DNA from: Aphanomyces cochlioides
Taxonomy: Eukaryota; Oomycota; Saprolegniomycetes; Saprolegniales; Verrucalvaceae
NCBI GenBank assembly: GCA_019828595.1
Contig: JAHQRK010000009.1
Coordinates: forward strand, 248,001-312,000
Length of the DNA: 64,000 nt
Direction of reading: 5' to 3'
This document shows, piece by piece, positions 22,387 to 33,137 of the stretch. Position 1 is the stretch's first letter; every line of letters starts with the position of its first letter. Below the pieces are notes generated by a model, which was not told where the DNA came from, did no database searches, and was given only the letters and a program-made list of their open reading frames with translations. Position numbers and translations under genes: made by a program.

Positions 22387-22621
22387 GTAACTGTAGCAAT
22401 TTTTTCGGACCAGAGTAGTATGGATTTTTGGAGAGTAGAATGCTAGAATAACTGGCTTGAAACTGATTCTCAATCTTTATACCTACAAAACTTTTTAAAC
22501 TTCTAAAATTTATTATTTTTGGCCGTTTCAAAGACGGGGGGACATCAGTATCTTCATCAGAGATCTTAAGGGAGGGCGACAAAGGAAGATATACGACTAT
22601 TAATATATTTATTATTGTAGG

Positions 22622-23528
22622 TAGAGATGAGTTAGTTATTTAAGCATAAATAATAACAGAACGTTTAATAACCGTTTTCTTGTTTTCCTTTGTTTTAAAA
22701 GTTTTTTTGGAATTGATTGGCAAATACTACTTTGTGCCAGCCAATTGTAGAAATGACAACTGACAATAATTCAGATGGAAACCACCAGTCAAAGCATGTT
22801 CGAAAGGAGAAAGTCAAGAGTGAATTTGGAGTGAATAAGAATAAAGATCAAAATTTGAAGAAAATTATGGAATTTTTCAACATTGCAATTAGGGAGAAGA
22901 TGGTGCCAAACTGGTGTGAAAAAGTCTGTGCTCCGAGTCAGTGGGCACTAGGGGGCATTGGCGGGTACTCTCAGCCTCCTTATGCCAGGGCAGACGCCTC
23001 TATGTTGGAAATGCGTCAGATGAACGTCATATCACATTATTCTCCGATCTTACAATCAACTGCATGTGATTAAATTCATTGATCAAGTGGGTGTCTGCAA
23101 TAGCTTCGTGACTGGGAAGCTTAAACGATTGATACAATAGCTTAAAACGGATTCAAGTCTGCGCTGTGAAATACTACTTTATTGAATGGTAGAGCACACT
23201 TGATCATACAAAGGGCCAAAACTTCTTGTACTGTATGTAGCTGAACACTGCCATCGTGCCATTAAATCTACAATGCTATGCTACTGCTCGCACTCGAAAC
23301 CGCCTGCAAATCTAATGGATTTCGTGAGATATGTTTAGCTGCGATGTCATAGCCACTACGTATGCACTTAACACGAACCATTTTCTTTGACTCATTGATA
23401 GGGTACTTCCCCAATGTCCGGATACTAGTTTGTCGGAACTACGGATAATTGTTTAGTTATTGTTTCGAAATATTTTATAATTTATTTAACCGTTTTATTT
23501 GGAAAATTTTATAAAAAACGCATCTCTA
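22622..23528. mobile_element. Non-autonomous hAT element, copy 2
   Basis: 907 bp, ends TAGAGATGAGTTAG and AACGCATCTCTA, colinear with copy 1 at 10337-11414. Flanks ATTGTAGG (22614-22621) and ATTGTGGG (23529-23536) match at 7 of 8 positions, a decayed 8-bp duplication. An internal open frame (22753-23073) is better preserved here than in copy 1. Confidence 0.9.
22753..23073 (+). CDS. Small ORF within the hAT element
   Basis: 106 codons (start MTTDNNSDGNHQSKHV; later MEFFNIAIREKMVPNWCEKV). The same region in copy 1 (from about 10476) is disrupted near the start but keeps PSQWALGGIGGYSQPPYA. It has no recognised domain and is not a transposase. It may be a remnant of the parental element's gene or simply shared non-coding sequence. 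Confidence 0.25.
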   Translation: MTTDNNSDGNHQSKHVRKEKVKSEFGVNKNKDQNLKKIMEFFNIAIREKMVPNWCEKVCAPSQWALGGIGGYSQPPYARADASMLEMRQMNVISHYSPILQSTACD

Positions 23529-23783
23529 ATTGTGGGCGATAAACAGAGAGAAAGCATTCACCCTCTTGTGTTTCAAAGAATTGAATTAAATCTTTGCAAG
23601 AAGCTGCTATGTTCTCTGAACATTTCATCTCTGACAAAATAGATTTATGACCAATCATATTGTGTATTTTGGTGTGATGAAACTCCTAACACAGATGCCG
23701 TCATTATACAAATTTTTCACCCCGTTCACAATTTAGAGTGTATGTAACAATATAAAGAAACAATTTATTTATTATAACAGTAA

Positions 23784-24470
23784 CGTTATTGTCATTTTCA
23801 ACCAAATTTGTGGTTTTGACCAAAAAGCGAGTTCATTTTCAAATCGATTTCATCATACTGAAGTGGTGTGTGTCAGTGTGTGTTTTGCGTGAGTAAGGTG
23901 GCTGATCGATTCTGATTGGCTGACTAATTTTAATTCTTAATTCTAGCCAATCAGAGAAGCCCGTTCGATTCGGAATCGATTCGGCACTACTTTACTATAA
24001 CCCCCGCACTGTTTTAAACCCTCATACAAATTATTCGTTAGATGTGTTTTAAACATCCACACTCTTGTAAATGAGTCCTCGCAGCTTTATTTTATTATGA
24101 AAAATTATTTTAAATTTACAGCAACGCAAAAAATTGGCAAAGTGTATCCGTAAGGTTTGACGATAAGTCTCTTGTTAATAGAAGAGATAGGTCTGACCCC
24201 AAACCACCGTGAACCCCGCGCGCTATGCGCGCAATACTATAACGATGCGATTTGGGCTTAGTGGTCGTTGACGGTGCGCAACATTGTCAACTTCTAAGCC
24301 TTTGTAATTAGTATTCAGAATTGTATGTGGATGTTTAAAACACATCTAACGAACAATTTGTATGAGGGTTTAAAACAGCGCGGGGGTTATAGTAAAGTAC
24401 TAGTAGTGCCATGCCGAAACCTCGGTCGATTCAAACCGTTCCTCACAATTTTGCATCAAACGCACAATAT
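23784..24470 (+). repeat. MITE family M1, copy D, split by a foldback element
   Basis: Left part (to ~23982) and right part (from ~24411) together match, in reverse, the uninterrupted copy C at 50380-50631. The uninterrupted copy reads GGAATCGATTCGAAACCTCG across the junction, giving an empty-site comparison for the inserted element. Confidence 0.75.
23983..24410. mobile_element. Foldback MITE with ~75-bp TIRs
   Basis: 428 bp. Left arm begins GGCACTACTTTACTATAACC and includes GTTTTAAACCCTCATACAAA. The right arm is its complement with a few extra bases near the tip (TACTAGTAGTGCC). It is inserted in MITE copy D. It has no coding capacity. Confidence 0.82.
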
Positions 24471-24762
24471 ATAATTTTTAAGATACTACTAACATCTACA
24501 TTGTAACGCGACTACCCTTGTGTATGAACTTGATCGGGCTTTTTTTTCGACTTCTTTCGTGCTGCGTGCAAAGAAAGTAACTTATCTGACAGGATGCGCT
24601 GTAAAAATAACTTTATCTTGTGACCGCACTGATGCCATGAATATATTTATTCCTCGCAGTCAAGGAATAGGTAGTACTGTAAATACGTCTTGGCCTTGGA
24701 CGATTACTCCATCTTGAGGTGCTCTCATTCAAGGAAATTACTACCGGTAGTACATGTTAACT

Positions 24763-24782
24763 CTCCGGATAATTATCCGGAT
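24763..24782. repeat. Perfect palindrome shared with Merlin ends
   Basis: TCCGGATAATTATCCGGA is identical to the palindrome at both ends of the Merlin-derived element at 41130-42015 and close to the ends of the Merlin copy at 37785-39120. A lone copy here may mark an excised or solo end. Confidence 0.5.
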
Positions 24783-24861
24783 AGTTCATCTATTACAATT
24801 GTGTTTTGCTTTCAAATAATTTCTCGTGGTTGCTATCTGGCATTTGACATGGGTGCAACAA

Positions 24862-24943
24862 TTACCTCGCTTTAGTGGCATTAGTCCACCGAAAACCAGC
24901 GATTACAGGAAATGGTTAAAAGAATGTCATTAAACCAAGGTAA
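24862..24943 (+). repeat. GZ-IR element copy 3, upstream of a glycine-zipper gene
   Basis: Left arm TTACCTCGCTTTAGTGGCAT, right arm ATGTCATTAAACCAAGGTAA, preceded by ATGGGTGCAAC. It lies about 275 bp upstream of the ATG at 25220. It could be regulatory. Confidence 0.85.
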
Positions 24944-25219
24944 ATTTTAATCCATCACTTCTCACAGTCAAGTTACAAGTTTGTTGTGCATTGTAATCGC
25001 AGTGCAATCGACGACCAAGCAGTACCCAATGTGATCCCTCTCGCTGTGGCTTTCTCTGGCTATTGCGCCTACTCCAATTCCCTGATTGGCTACTGCAGCT
25101 TTGCTTCAGTCTGTGTTCCCCCGATGGTGTTCTTCGAATAGTCCTGGCACCCATCCCACCGTCAATTGCTTGGAAACCCTCCCTTGCCATTGTCACATTC
25201 TCTCCAACGAGCGTCCTTG

Positions 25220-25825
25220 ATGCGTCCTTTAGCCCCTCTCGCGCTGGCCACCTCAGCCACCGTGGTCGCCTTGGCTTTCAATCCATCTTCTCAAGTTAAC
25301 ATGGACTCTCTCACGGATCTTCGTGCCTTGGCGGGTGCTCGTACTGGCTTTCTCGTGGCCAAATCGGTCGTCCGCTTCAAAAACTTGCGAGGTGGACAGG
25401 ATAAAGACGCCCCCGAATCGAAAAAGTCGCCTCAAGGAAGTTTAGACAGACTCAACAGCCAAAATGGACGCCCCGCCAAGACGTTGGACCGCAGTCAATC
25501 CAAAAAGAATGCCCCAGACGCCAGATTGAATCGCTCTCCCTCATCCAAAATGGGTTATTATGAGAAGAAAGGGCGCCGCGTCGGTGGAAACATCGGCCAA
25601 GCTATTGGTGGAGGCTTTGGAGCGGCGGCCGGGGAAGCCGCTGGCAACGCTCTTGGCACCGCTGTCGCAGGACGAACGGGGGGCACAGTTGGCTCAATCA
25701 CTGGAAGCGCAGCAGGGGCCGCCGCTGGCTCAGAAGGTGGCAAACGCGCTGGCTCGTGGCTTGGAGGCCACACTGGCCGCCAGATAGACAACTCGGTGCG
25801 TCTAATACGTCGTGGTGCGAAATAA
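25220..25825 (+). CDS. Secreted glycine-zipper protein
   Basis: 201 residues. I chose ATG 25220 (MRPLAPLALATSATVVALAF) because it gives a signal peptide matching the paralogues; a longer in-frame extension to 25166 does not. A basic, Ser-rich middle (residues ~55-105) precedes the zipper domain, which starts MGYYEKKGRRVGGNIGQAIG and carries GxxxG/Ala repeats to about residue 190. It shares FLVAKSVVRFKN with the paralogues at 31049 and 53215 (FVVAKSVVRLRN). Membrane insertion or helix packing of the Gly/Ala domain is expected from the motif; function is unknown. It has a GZ-IR element upstream. Confidence 0.85.
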   Translation: MRPLAPLALATSATVVALAFNPSSQVNMDSLTDLRALAGARTGFLVAKSVVRFKNLRGGQDKDAPESKKSPQGSLDRLNSQNGRPAKTLDRSQSKKNAPDARLNRSPSSKMGYYEKKGRRVGGNIGQAIGGGFGAAAGEAAGNALGTAVAGRTGGTVGSITGSAAGAAAGSEGGKRAGSWLGGHTGRQIDNSVRLIRRGAK

Positions 25826-26210
25826 ATTCTAGGAATAAGTTGTCTGCTTTACTCAGGTCGCAATACATCAACCTTAACAGTGTTGCTGCAACTTTCATTG
25901 CCCAGGGGCATCAAATACATGTTTCCCTTCGTCGTGCGGGGGGGAAACTTGCAGGAAATCAAGCGGCGGTGGCGTTGGATCCCCCCCCCAGCGCCCCCCA
26001 CGCCAGTTTTCCCCTTGAGGAAATGCTCTTCGCGTTGATTTCCCCCCAGTTAGCTCTGTGTTGTATTCACCATGCCAGAGTTCTCGTTGGGTTTGGGACG
26101 CTGAAATGGGTGCATTAGCGTGACAATTCGAGATGTTTTTTTGAAACAAAAATAACATAAAAACGTTTTAAAACGTTTCTGGATTTATAAAGTTAGTGTT
26201 TAATTGGATA
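25826..26210. other. 3' flank of the glycine-zipper gene
   Basis: Contains the block TGCAGGAAATCAAGCGGC-like sequence (about 25950) also found 3' of the genes at 31049 and 53215, and ATGGGTGCATTAGCGTGAC at about 26106, which may be the decayed left arm of a downstream GZ-IR element. Confidence 0.45.
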
Positions 26211-26420
26211 GTATTGTCTCTTTCGTCCAAATTTACAGTTTTGATCAAAATCGACGAAATTTGTGTGATCAATCTGGCAATAGTGAATTCAAGTATAATC
26301 GGAAAGTACATGAATTAATGTGTGTGTGTTGGTGTGTTTTGTGTGTGTTTTAAACAAACTCTGGACGCTGATTGGCTGGTTCGATTTGGTGATTGATTCA
26401 AAGTTTGATCGATTTCAGCC
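26211..26420 (+). repeat. MITE family M1, copy F (diverged)
   Basis: Starts GTATTGTCTCTTTCGTCC and keeps the GTGTGTTTTGTGTGTGTTTT and CTGATTGGCTG blocks in family order. The right boundary is uncertain. Confidence 0.55.
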
Positions 26421-26920
26421 AAGTTCGGAAATTTTGAATCAATCAGACAATCAAACAATCAATTGTGATTGATTGTTTGATTGATGGAAGAATAAAAATA
26501 TTATTTTTCATCCAATCGTTGCTTTTCATCAAATTAGTGGTGTTCAATTAGTGAAAGTCAAAGCAGTCGACTTGAGAGAGGTACAGCAATCTGGGAAATA
26601 TAAGACCAGCGGCGGCTCTTCGGTGATTGGTCAGTTTCAAACTCAAGTTGAAGTCATGGACCTGTGAAATATTTTATCCTATTAAATTGTACATTGGTGT
26701 CGACTCAAGTACAAGAACTTTGTATTTGAAGCTATCATTAAAGTTTATGCACTGTGAAAGTAACTAGAATACCTACGATATTGCAAAATGCCATGCATTC
26801 AATGAAAAGTCATAGCAGTCATAGATAAAGTGAAAACCTCTATAATTTAATATTTACTGTATCCATTTCGAGGATGTGTTGTCGAACAATCCCAACACGA
26901 TGAACCAACACTGTATTGAA
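26421..26920. other. AT-rich, no gene; possible pogo end
   Basis: A small palindrome (TCAATCAATTGTGATTGATT-type) lies near 26455. AGTGAAAACCTCTATAATTT at about 26830 resembles pogo/Tigger TIRs and precedes the transposase fragment. Confidence 0.35.
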
Positions 26921-27202
26921 TTAGTTAGCCTTAGGCAACGCTTTCCTAAAACTAGACCTAATTGTTTCAGGAGTGATAACATTCCAGGCTGCAATCGCTC
27001 TTTTTATTGTTACCATCATCTTTTCTCTGGCCGTACGTTGAGTGGTTGTCTCAGCAAGCCACATTCTCCGCAAAATACTTTTGAATGGGCCCATGACACC
27101 TACATCCAAGGGTTGCAACACAGATGTGCGATTTTCCTGGTGCTTGTCTGACATCACGTTTGTCACTTTATGGCCATGAAATGATGGCTGGCATCCTGCC
27201 AA
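26921..27202 (-). pseudogene. Pogo/Tigger-like transposase C-terminal fragment
   Basis: 93 codons. TSVLQPLDVGVMGPFKSILR and KRAIAAWNVITPETIRSSFR match the end of the DDE_1 (CENP-B/pogo) catalytic domain, where QPLDVG follows the third catalytic residue. The rest of the transposase is absent on the 5' side (above 27202). Confidence 0.8.
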
Positions 27203-27880
27203 TTATATTTCCTGTTATATTGTTGATTTGATACGAATTTCCAGATCCGTTCAATCGAATCACGCCGGCGGATCGATTCACCAATCGACATCATTGGCTA
27301 ATAAATAATTTGGGCGATTGTGATTGGCTGAATAAAATTTTAAAGAAAGTACATTCCCATGAGAGAAAGTTCTGTTCTAATATTCATTCGTCCAATGTAT
27401 TGGTGCGATTGGAGATTGATACAAAAACGAATCCAAATTGGGAAATTTCTAGCGAATCCACAATAATTTATAATATCTATTATGAAGGTTCTATTGTAGG
27501 GTAGGGTTAGTTGCTGGTCTTATATTTCCCAGATCTCTGTACCATGGCAATACAAGGCACACGAAGCAAATAGTTTCCAAGCAATCGTGGAAATGGGATC
27601 CAGACCATGACATTACACAAAGCTGTATTGTTTCTGGAAGTCCCGCCATCGGTTGAAAAGCAAAACAACGTTAAGATTGCATCTTACAAAGCATGGACTA
27701 AGTGGATTATCGCGATGAATTCACGACTTGGAAGTTTGGATGATGAATGCAGCAGTTTAAAGAAGGATGCAAAGTCATGATTGTCGAAAAAGTTGAACGA
27801 TCAGGCACTTTTGATGGTACAATGCGCCATAACTGCTTATAATTTACCTGACCATTCAATGCAAATGCCATGGAGTTTAC
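27203..27880. other. No gene recognised
   Basis: AT-rich, no coding signal. It separates the pogo fragment from the Harbinger relic. Confidence 0.3.
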
Positions 27881-28046
27881 AATAGAGAGGTTTTGCAAAT
27901 TGTCCATATATTATCCATTCCACACAATTGTGACATATTCAGTTTCGTGGGTAATGTCTGGAATTCATTGTTTTGCACTTGTCCATTCATTTCATCCGCA
28001 TAATGAGTTCATTTACGGACGACTCTGACACAGTCGACATTTTGCC

Positions 28047-28945
28047 ATGACGCTCTCGCAAGAAAACGTCGCTATGCTGATGCCATTTGCTAAAACGGCT
28101 CGGCAACGCCAATTCCTGCTTATACTTCTGGCGGACCAGATCATCGAGAGACCACTCATCCCCAACGTGCGTTTCGACTTAGACAAGATAAGTGACGCTA
28201 ATGCCATCCTCGACCATCGTTTCGACGTCATTGGCATTCGAAAGCTTGGTTATTATCTTGGTGTACCTTCTGTCGGTATCACATCTACAAGAAACCGAGT
28301 GCTTCGTGATGAAGCAATTTCAATCGTCCTGGGCCGACTTGCTTTTCCGACCCGCCTCCATGACATGTCAAAGACGTTTGGTCGCTCTCGAGCTTCATTG
28401 TGTGATATTTTTTGCATGTAATCAATTTATTGTACGACACGTGGGGACATTTGCTGTATTTCAACTTGAAATTGGCCAAAAGAAACATGGACAAATATTG
28501 CGACGCGGTGGCACGCAGGGGATCCCCGATGACTAACGTTTATGCATTCATTGATGGTACAAAGATTCAAACATGTCGAATTCAATCTACCCGCAATGGA
28601 GAAAATCTACAAAGGCAGTTATACAGCGGCCATAAACGATTTCATTGTCTAAACTATCAAGCATTAACTTGCCCTGATGGTATCTGCGTACACTTCTTTG
28701 GACCAGTCGAAGGTCGGCGACACGACATCACAATGCTTAGACACAGTCAATTAATCCAATTTTTGAAACGTCATGAAGAAATTTTTGGCACGAAATACAT
28801 TTATGGCAACCCCGCGTATGGCGTAGCGGGGTTTCTTGTATCTGGTTTCAAAGGAAATGATCTTAGCGTTGCCAAACAAAGATTCAATAAATGGATGAGC
28901 CGAGTCCGCCAGGCGGTCGAATGGAACTTCAAGATCATGAAGTAA
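28047..28945 (+). pseudogene. PIF/Harbinger transposase, frameshifted and catalytically altered
   Basis: Two frames (28047-28421 and 28412-28945) together cover a DDE_Tnp_4 transposase. They overlap by 10 bp at the frameshift. The first catalytic Asp is in AFIDGTK and the Glu in AVEWNF, but the second reads YGNPAYG, with Asn where active relatives have Asp. The pair of lesions shows it is dead. The intact relative is at 16306-17412. Confidence 0.88.
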
Positions 28946-29152
28946 TTGTGGTCCATCATATCATTCAAAATCTTGTCGAAGATCAGGCTGTCACCAGTTG
29001 CAAAAATCGTTTCAATCGCCATTCTTCTAACAAATTGTCATTGTTGCCATTCTAGACAATCAGATAAGCCTCTACTTTAAGCTCGATCCTCCAAGCCTCA
29101 AGGAGTATTTAGACACGTTAGAAGTGGTTGAGATCTAGAAAGATTTGCATTT

Positions 29153-29849
29153 TTATTTGTTTAATAAAGCAGCAAGAAGCTTTGACATCGTTTCTTGTTG
29201 TTGACGTAGTTGCTCAGCAAGCATTTCACGGTCTTTGCGTCTTTCCTCAAGATCCATCATGAACCTTTCCTTTTGAAAGTTTAGTTCTGATTGAACTTGT
29301 TCGTGCATCATTGCCATCATTTTGATGACTTTGCCGCCCCCTTGTTTGCCAGAACTTTCGTCGTCGTCCTCTTTTTTTCGCTTTCCCAAGGATTTGAGGG
29401 CCTCGTCGCGCACGATGGAGCCCAGGTTCTCGTCGTGGTTCAAATTTTTTTTGCCTCGTTGCGCCGTGCCTCCTCTTCTTTTGCATCATCAAACGCCGCC
29501 AGGAGGTCGTCGAGGAGGTCTAATTTTTCGTTGATCTCCTCTGAGATCCCTGTTCTGAATGCTTGTTGTACTTGCGATGAGCTTCAAGAAGGGCGTTGAA
29601 CCGATTGCTAGCCTTCTTTGCGTCAAAGTCGGGTCGGTCGAACTCGGCCAACGAAGCAAGGTTCTTGGCCAAGGATGTCCATTTCTCCATGATACGACCA
29701 CGCGGAGCAAGGAAAGGCATATCCACAGCAACTTGACGAAGGAGCAGTATGTCTTCATTGGCGGAGAAGTTTCGTCGCTTGTGGGCTGTGGCCATTCCGT
29801 GTCTTCTGGGTTGGTCTTGACTTGTACGGAAATGGGATTGATTCCACAC
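29153..29849 (-). pseudogene. Harbinger Myb/SANT-like partner, frameshifted
   Basis: From 29849 a SANT-like start (RNFSANEDILLLRQVAVDMP, IMEKWTSLAKNLA) continues, through two frame changes, into an acidic helical part and a C-terminal coiled coil (29443-29153; ERRKDREMLAEQLRQQQETM). One shift lies in an A8 run near 29446 and the other near 29560. It corresponds to the intact gene at 15462-16203. Confidence 0.75.
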
Positions 29850-29968
29850 AATTCCTCATCCAAGCAACTCAATTATCACTTTTCACAGTTTCCATAACTA
29901 CTTTTGTCAACATGTGTCGGATCGCCGGCTATGGATAATGAATGGAATGGTTGCAAAACCTCTCTAAT

Positions 29969-30752
29969 GCTATTCATTGCGTTTCTGTTCTTGACTGGAT
30001 CTGCTTATTTCACGTCAATTTATTGCATGTGGATAAATGGGTTTTGAGAAGCCTTTGCGACGTGTTGCTCACAACTTTTGCATCGCACACACGAGGATGT
30101 TTCATTGATTTTATCATGAGTGAAGTCCTGGGAGTGATCCCACAGCGACGACTGTTAGTGTCCGGATGTGTATGCACTTATCTACGGATAAGCGTCATCT
30201 ATTGTTTGGAAATTTTATAAAAACACACGTTTTTTTTAAGTTTTATAAAAAACACATGGCAAATGACAATTTACGACTGGAATCAACATTATACGGTATA
30301 CCAAGTTGGAATTTCCATTCAAACCAGGCGGAGCATTCGAGACGCGATTCAACGATGAGCGATGTTCCTCTCGCGTTGGCTTTGATCGAAGAAACACATC
30401 AATCTTCCTTGAGAGAGGTACGAAAAATGATGTAGACGGTTAATCACGTCGATCGGGCGATTGACGTGGGCTGCGGTTCATTTTCAGCCAGACATGGGAG
30501 ACCAAGTGGAATGTCTTCGTGTGAAATACTGTGTCGTTGGCGCTGCTTTCGATCGCCCCCCCCATCCCTCCGACCCCCCCCCCCCGAAGGGAAACAAGTC
30601 GAAGGGGGATTCCAGCGAGCCTTTTGTGATTTCATTGGCTGCGTTGTGCTAGGAAAGCCATCAATCGTGAATCACGATTGAATGGCATCACGATTCGTGA
30701 TGCATATTTCGATAAATCCACGATAGATATGGGTGCAAACTCTATACGGATT
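29969..30752. other. No intact gene; conserved block before GZ-IR copy 4
   Basis: 30580-30740 (GGGAAACAAGTCGAA, TTTCATTGGCT, ATGGGTGCAAAC) matches 34515-34645 before GZ-IR copy 6, so conservation extends about 200 bp upstream of the inverted repeat. No coding signal. Confidence 0.45.
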
Positions 30753-30846
30753 TTACCTTAGTTTAGTGACATGCCGAGAAAAATAAACCTAAATTTTCAT
30801 CAAAATGACTGCAACCTGAACACTAAAAGTCATTAAATCGAGGTAA
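30753..30846 (+). repeat. GZ-IR element copy 4, upstream of a glycine-zipper gene
   Basis: Left arm TTACCTTAGTTTAGTGACAT, right arm GTCATTAAATCGAGGTAA, preceded by ATGGGTGCAAAC. It ends 202 bp before the ATG at 31049. Confidence 0.85.
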
Positions 30847-31048
30847 TTCTACTTGCTCTGCTTAGCCCTGTTTTTTTGTTGGAACGAATTGTAGCAATAA
30901 TTGCGGCGCACTCTACTCATCTATTTGCCCCGTTCGACGGCCCGATAGCGTTCCTAGAATGCTTCTGGCACCCATACTACCGCCAATTGTTTGTCCTAGC
31001 TTGAATTTCGCCGCGGCATTTCTAAATTATCTCCAAGGACCATCGTAG

Positions 31049-31681
31049 ATGCGACCGTTCGCCCCACTCGCGCTAGCCACCACCGCCACCTTGGCTTTCC
31101 AACCATTTTCCCCAGGCTCGCCGGCCGTACTGGCCCATCACGTTACCACTACGGACTCTACCAACGATTTTCGTGTCTTGGCAGACAATCGCCGGGGTTT
31201 TGTGGTCGCCAAATCGGTTGTCCGCCTCAGGAACTCGAATGGTGCGTCGTCATCAAGTTTGGACAGACGTGACAGCTCAGTCAAAAAGGTGGAGCGCATG
31301 CCGTCCAAAAAGAGCGCCTCAGTGACATCGACCTCCCAATTGAAGCGCGTTCCCTCGAGGAAGATGGGCCCTCACGAGATCGAAGGGCGCCGCATCGGTG
31401 GAAACATTGGCCAAACTGTTGGTGGGGCCTTGGGAGGGGCGAGCGCGGCAGCCGCAGCAAGCGCACTTGGTACAGCTGTGGCGGGTCCAGTTGGGACGAC
31501 ATTTGGCACCGTAGCTGGAACCGCACTGGGCAGTGCCGCTGGCTCGATTTGCGGCCAAGCTGTTGGCTCGTGGATTGGAGGCCAGATTGGTCGCAAGAAG
31601 GACGAGGCAGAGGCGCGTCGTCAAAGGTGTCGAAAACTTCTCAGTGTAAAATATGCTACCATCCTGCCGAAGTCATCGTAA
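31049..31681 (+). CDS. Secreted glycine-zipper protein
   Basis: 210 residues with signal peptide MRPFAPLALATTATLAF. The middle is basic and Ser-rich (FVVAKSVVRLRNSNGASSSS). The zipper domain from about residue 110 starts MGPHEIEGRRIGGNIGQTVG and runs through Gly/Ala repeats to SWIGGQIGRKKDEAEARRQR. The C-terminal tail (CRKLLSVKYATILPKSS) is shared with the gene at 53215, its closest paralogue; the two differ by small indels. Function is unknown; a secreted membrane-interacting protein is inferred. The gene sits between GZ-IR copies 4 and 5. Confidence 0.85.
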   Translation: MRPFAPLALATTATLAFQPFSPGSPAVLAHHVTTTDSTNDFRVLADNRRGFVVAKSVVRLRNSNGASSSSLDRRDSSVKKVERMPSKKSASVTSTSQLKRVPSRKMGPHEIEGRRIGGNIGQTVGGALGGASAAAAASALGTAVAGPVGTTFGTVAGTALGSAAGSICGQAVGSWIGGQIGRKKDEAEARRQRCRKLLSVKYATILPKSS

Positions 31682-31882
31682 ATTCCAGCTTTCCTCATGT
31701 CGTAATCCATCAATCAAGTATGCTGTGTTTAGAATGTCGATAGCGTGTTTTCCTCTATGGTGGCGGGAACTGGATCGGGAATGCAGGAAATCAAGCGGCA
31801 GGGGCACCGTGGAGGATTGGAAGGGCTCGAAACTGGCGCTGAGTTTGCTGTCGGCTCATTGTACCCATTGCCCTTGCATAAA

Positions 31883-31974
31883 TTCCCTCGTTTTAGTGAC
31901 AATGTACTTCTGTCAATTTGGAAAAAATGTGAGAAAATTAAAATCCTATTTTGTAATGTCATTAAACCCAGGTA
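31883..31974 (+). repeat. GZ-IR element copy 5, downstream of a glycine-zipper gene
   Basis: Left arm TTCCCTCGTTTTAGTGACAA, right arm ATGTCATTAAACCCAGGTA. It lies 201 bp after the stop codon at 31681. No gene follows for several kilobases, so it is not simply the promoter of another intact gene. Confidence 0.8.
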
Positions 31975-32806
31975 GCTTAAAACAAGCGTCCTATTCAATA
32001 CTACCGTATTTCGGGTGGAGCTGTATACTAGTAACTAAAACTTTGTCTTCAAATCCCACTCTTTTTAGATAGATCCACCCAACATCGACCAAAATGTTCT
32101 TGAGAAAGGCAGCGATTGGTAGAAATTTTGTCTCATTCAGTGGCTGACTCTATCCTGTTGTCTCTCGTGCCCACGTCAGCCAGTCACCGCAAACTTCATG
32201 GCATGTGCACGATCTCGTGCCAGTTCCACTTGAAACACCAACGATGTCTACCTTCTTCAAATCCATGATCTCGTTCTCTCGATAAAAGAAGACAATTGCA
32301 TTAACTGGCTATAATACAGCCAATCACAAAAAATTTAGTTACAGATCCGTCCAAAACATGGCGCTGCAAATGTTCTTCATTTCTCAGAATCCGAAAAATG
32401 TTGTGTTGTATACGGATATTTAGTGGAAGCGTTGTGCTCATTTTCTTTTTTTGAAGCTTAGATATTCTTTAAAAATCAAATTTTGACTTGAATATTGTAA
32501 GGAATAAAAAAACACTCTTTTCATGAGCCAGAAAGAAATAACGTAGGGTAGAAATCACAACGCTATGAGCAGCCAATCAATGTGCAGTAAAAACCAAATC
32601 AAAGCACAACAATGGAATTGATCATGAATAAAGTAGAGTACCTCGCGCTTAAACCAGCATGACATAGTCGCCCGATGAACAACTCGGTTGAATAGCATGT
32701 TGAATTGTTGCAGTTAGATTGAATTTGGAGCTGAACACACTAGTTATAACTCATCAAGTGTCCGACAAAACAAACTGCACGACTGTCACACACCCTTGGT
32801 CATTTA
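31975..32806. other. AT-rich, no gene
   Basis: No coding signal recognised on either strand. Confidence 0.3.
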
Positions 32807-33134
32807 GGGTGTGTTCGCTCAAGGCAACCAGTTATTTACTATAACCAGTTATTTTAACTTAGTTATTGTAACCCAAGAGAGAGAAAATTGACTTCCACCG
32901 CAGAACTTCTTGTGAAAAACTTCTGTGATGGAAGAGCTGCATCAAAATAACCCGCAGAATAAACACCTCCAGAGATGGTTATTTTTGCTGGTTATTTCCT
33001 GGGAAATTGGACATGGGACAAACTGATTGGAATTAAACTCGTGTTCGCTGAAATCACAAAAAATCCAGTTATTTCTCAGAAAATATTCAAATTTCGACCA
33101 AATAACCAGTTTTTTTGCTTCAGCGAACACACCC
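32807..33134. mobile_element. Harbinger-type MITE with TTA duplication
   Basis: 328 bp, ends GGGTGTGTTCGCT and AGCGAACACACCC, flanked by TTA on both sides (32804-32806 and 33135-33137). TIR sequence and TTA duplication are typical of Tourist/PIF MITEs. The inner arms also pair around AACCAGTTATTT. Confidence 0.88.
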
Positions 33135-33137
33135 TTA

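Larger units (their letters stand above)
27884..29965. mobile_element. PIF/Harbinger DNA transposon, inactivated
   Basis: 2082 bp with ends AGAGAGGTTTTGCAA and TTGCAAAACCTCTCT, flanked by AAT on both sides (27881-27883 and 29966-29968). The layout is the same as the element at 15290, with transposase and Myb partner converging, but orientation is reversed and both genes are broken. Confidence 0.88.
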
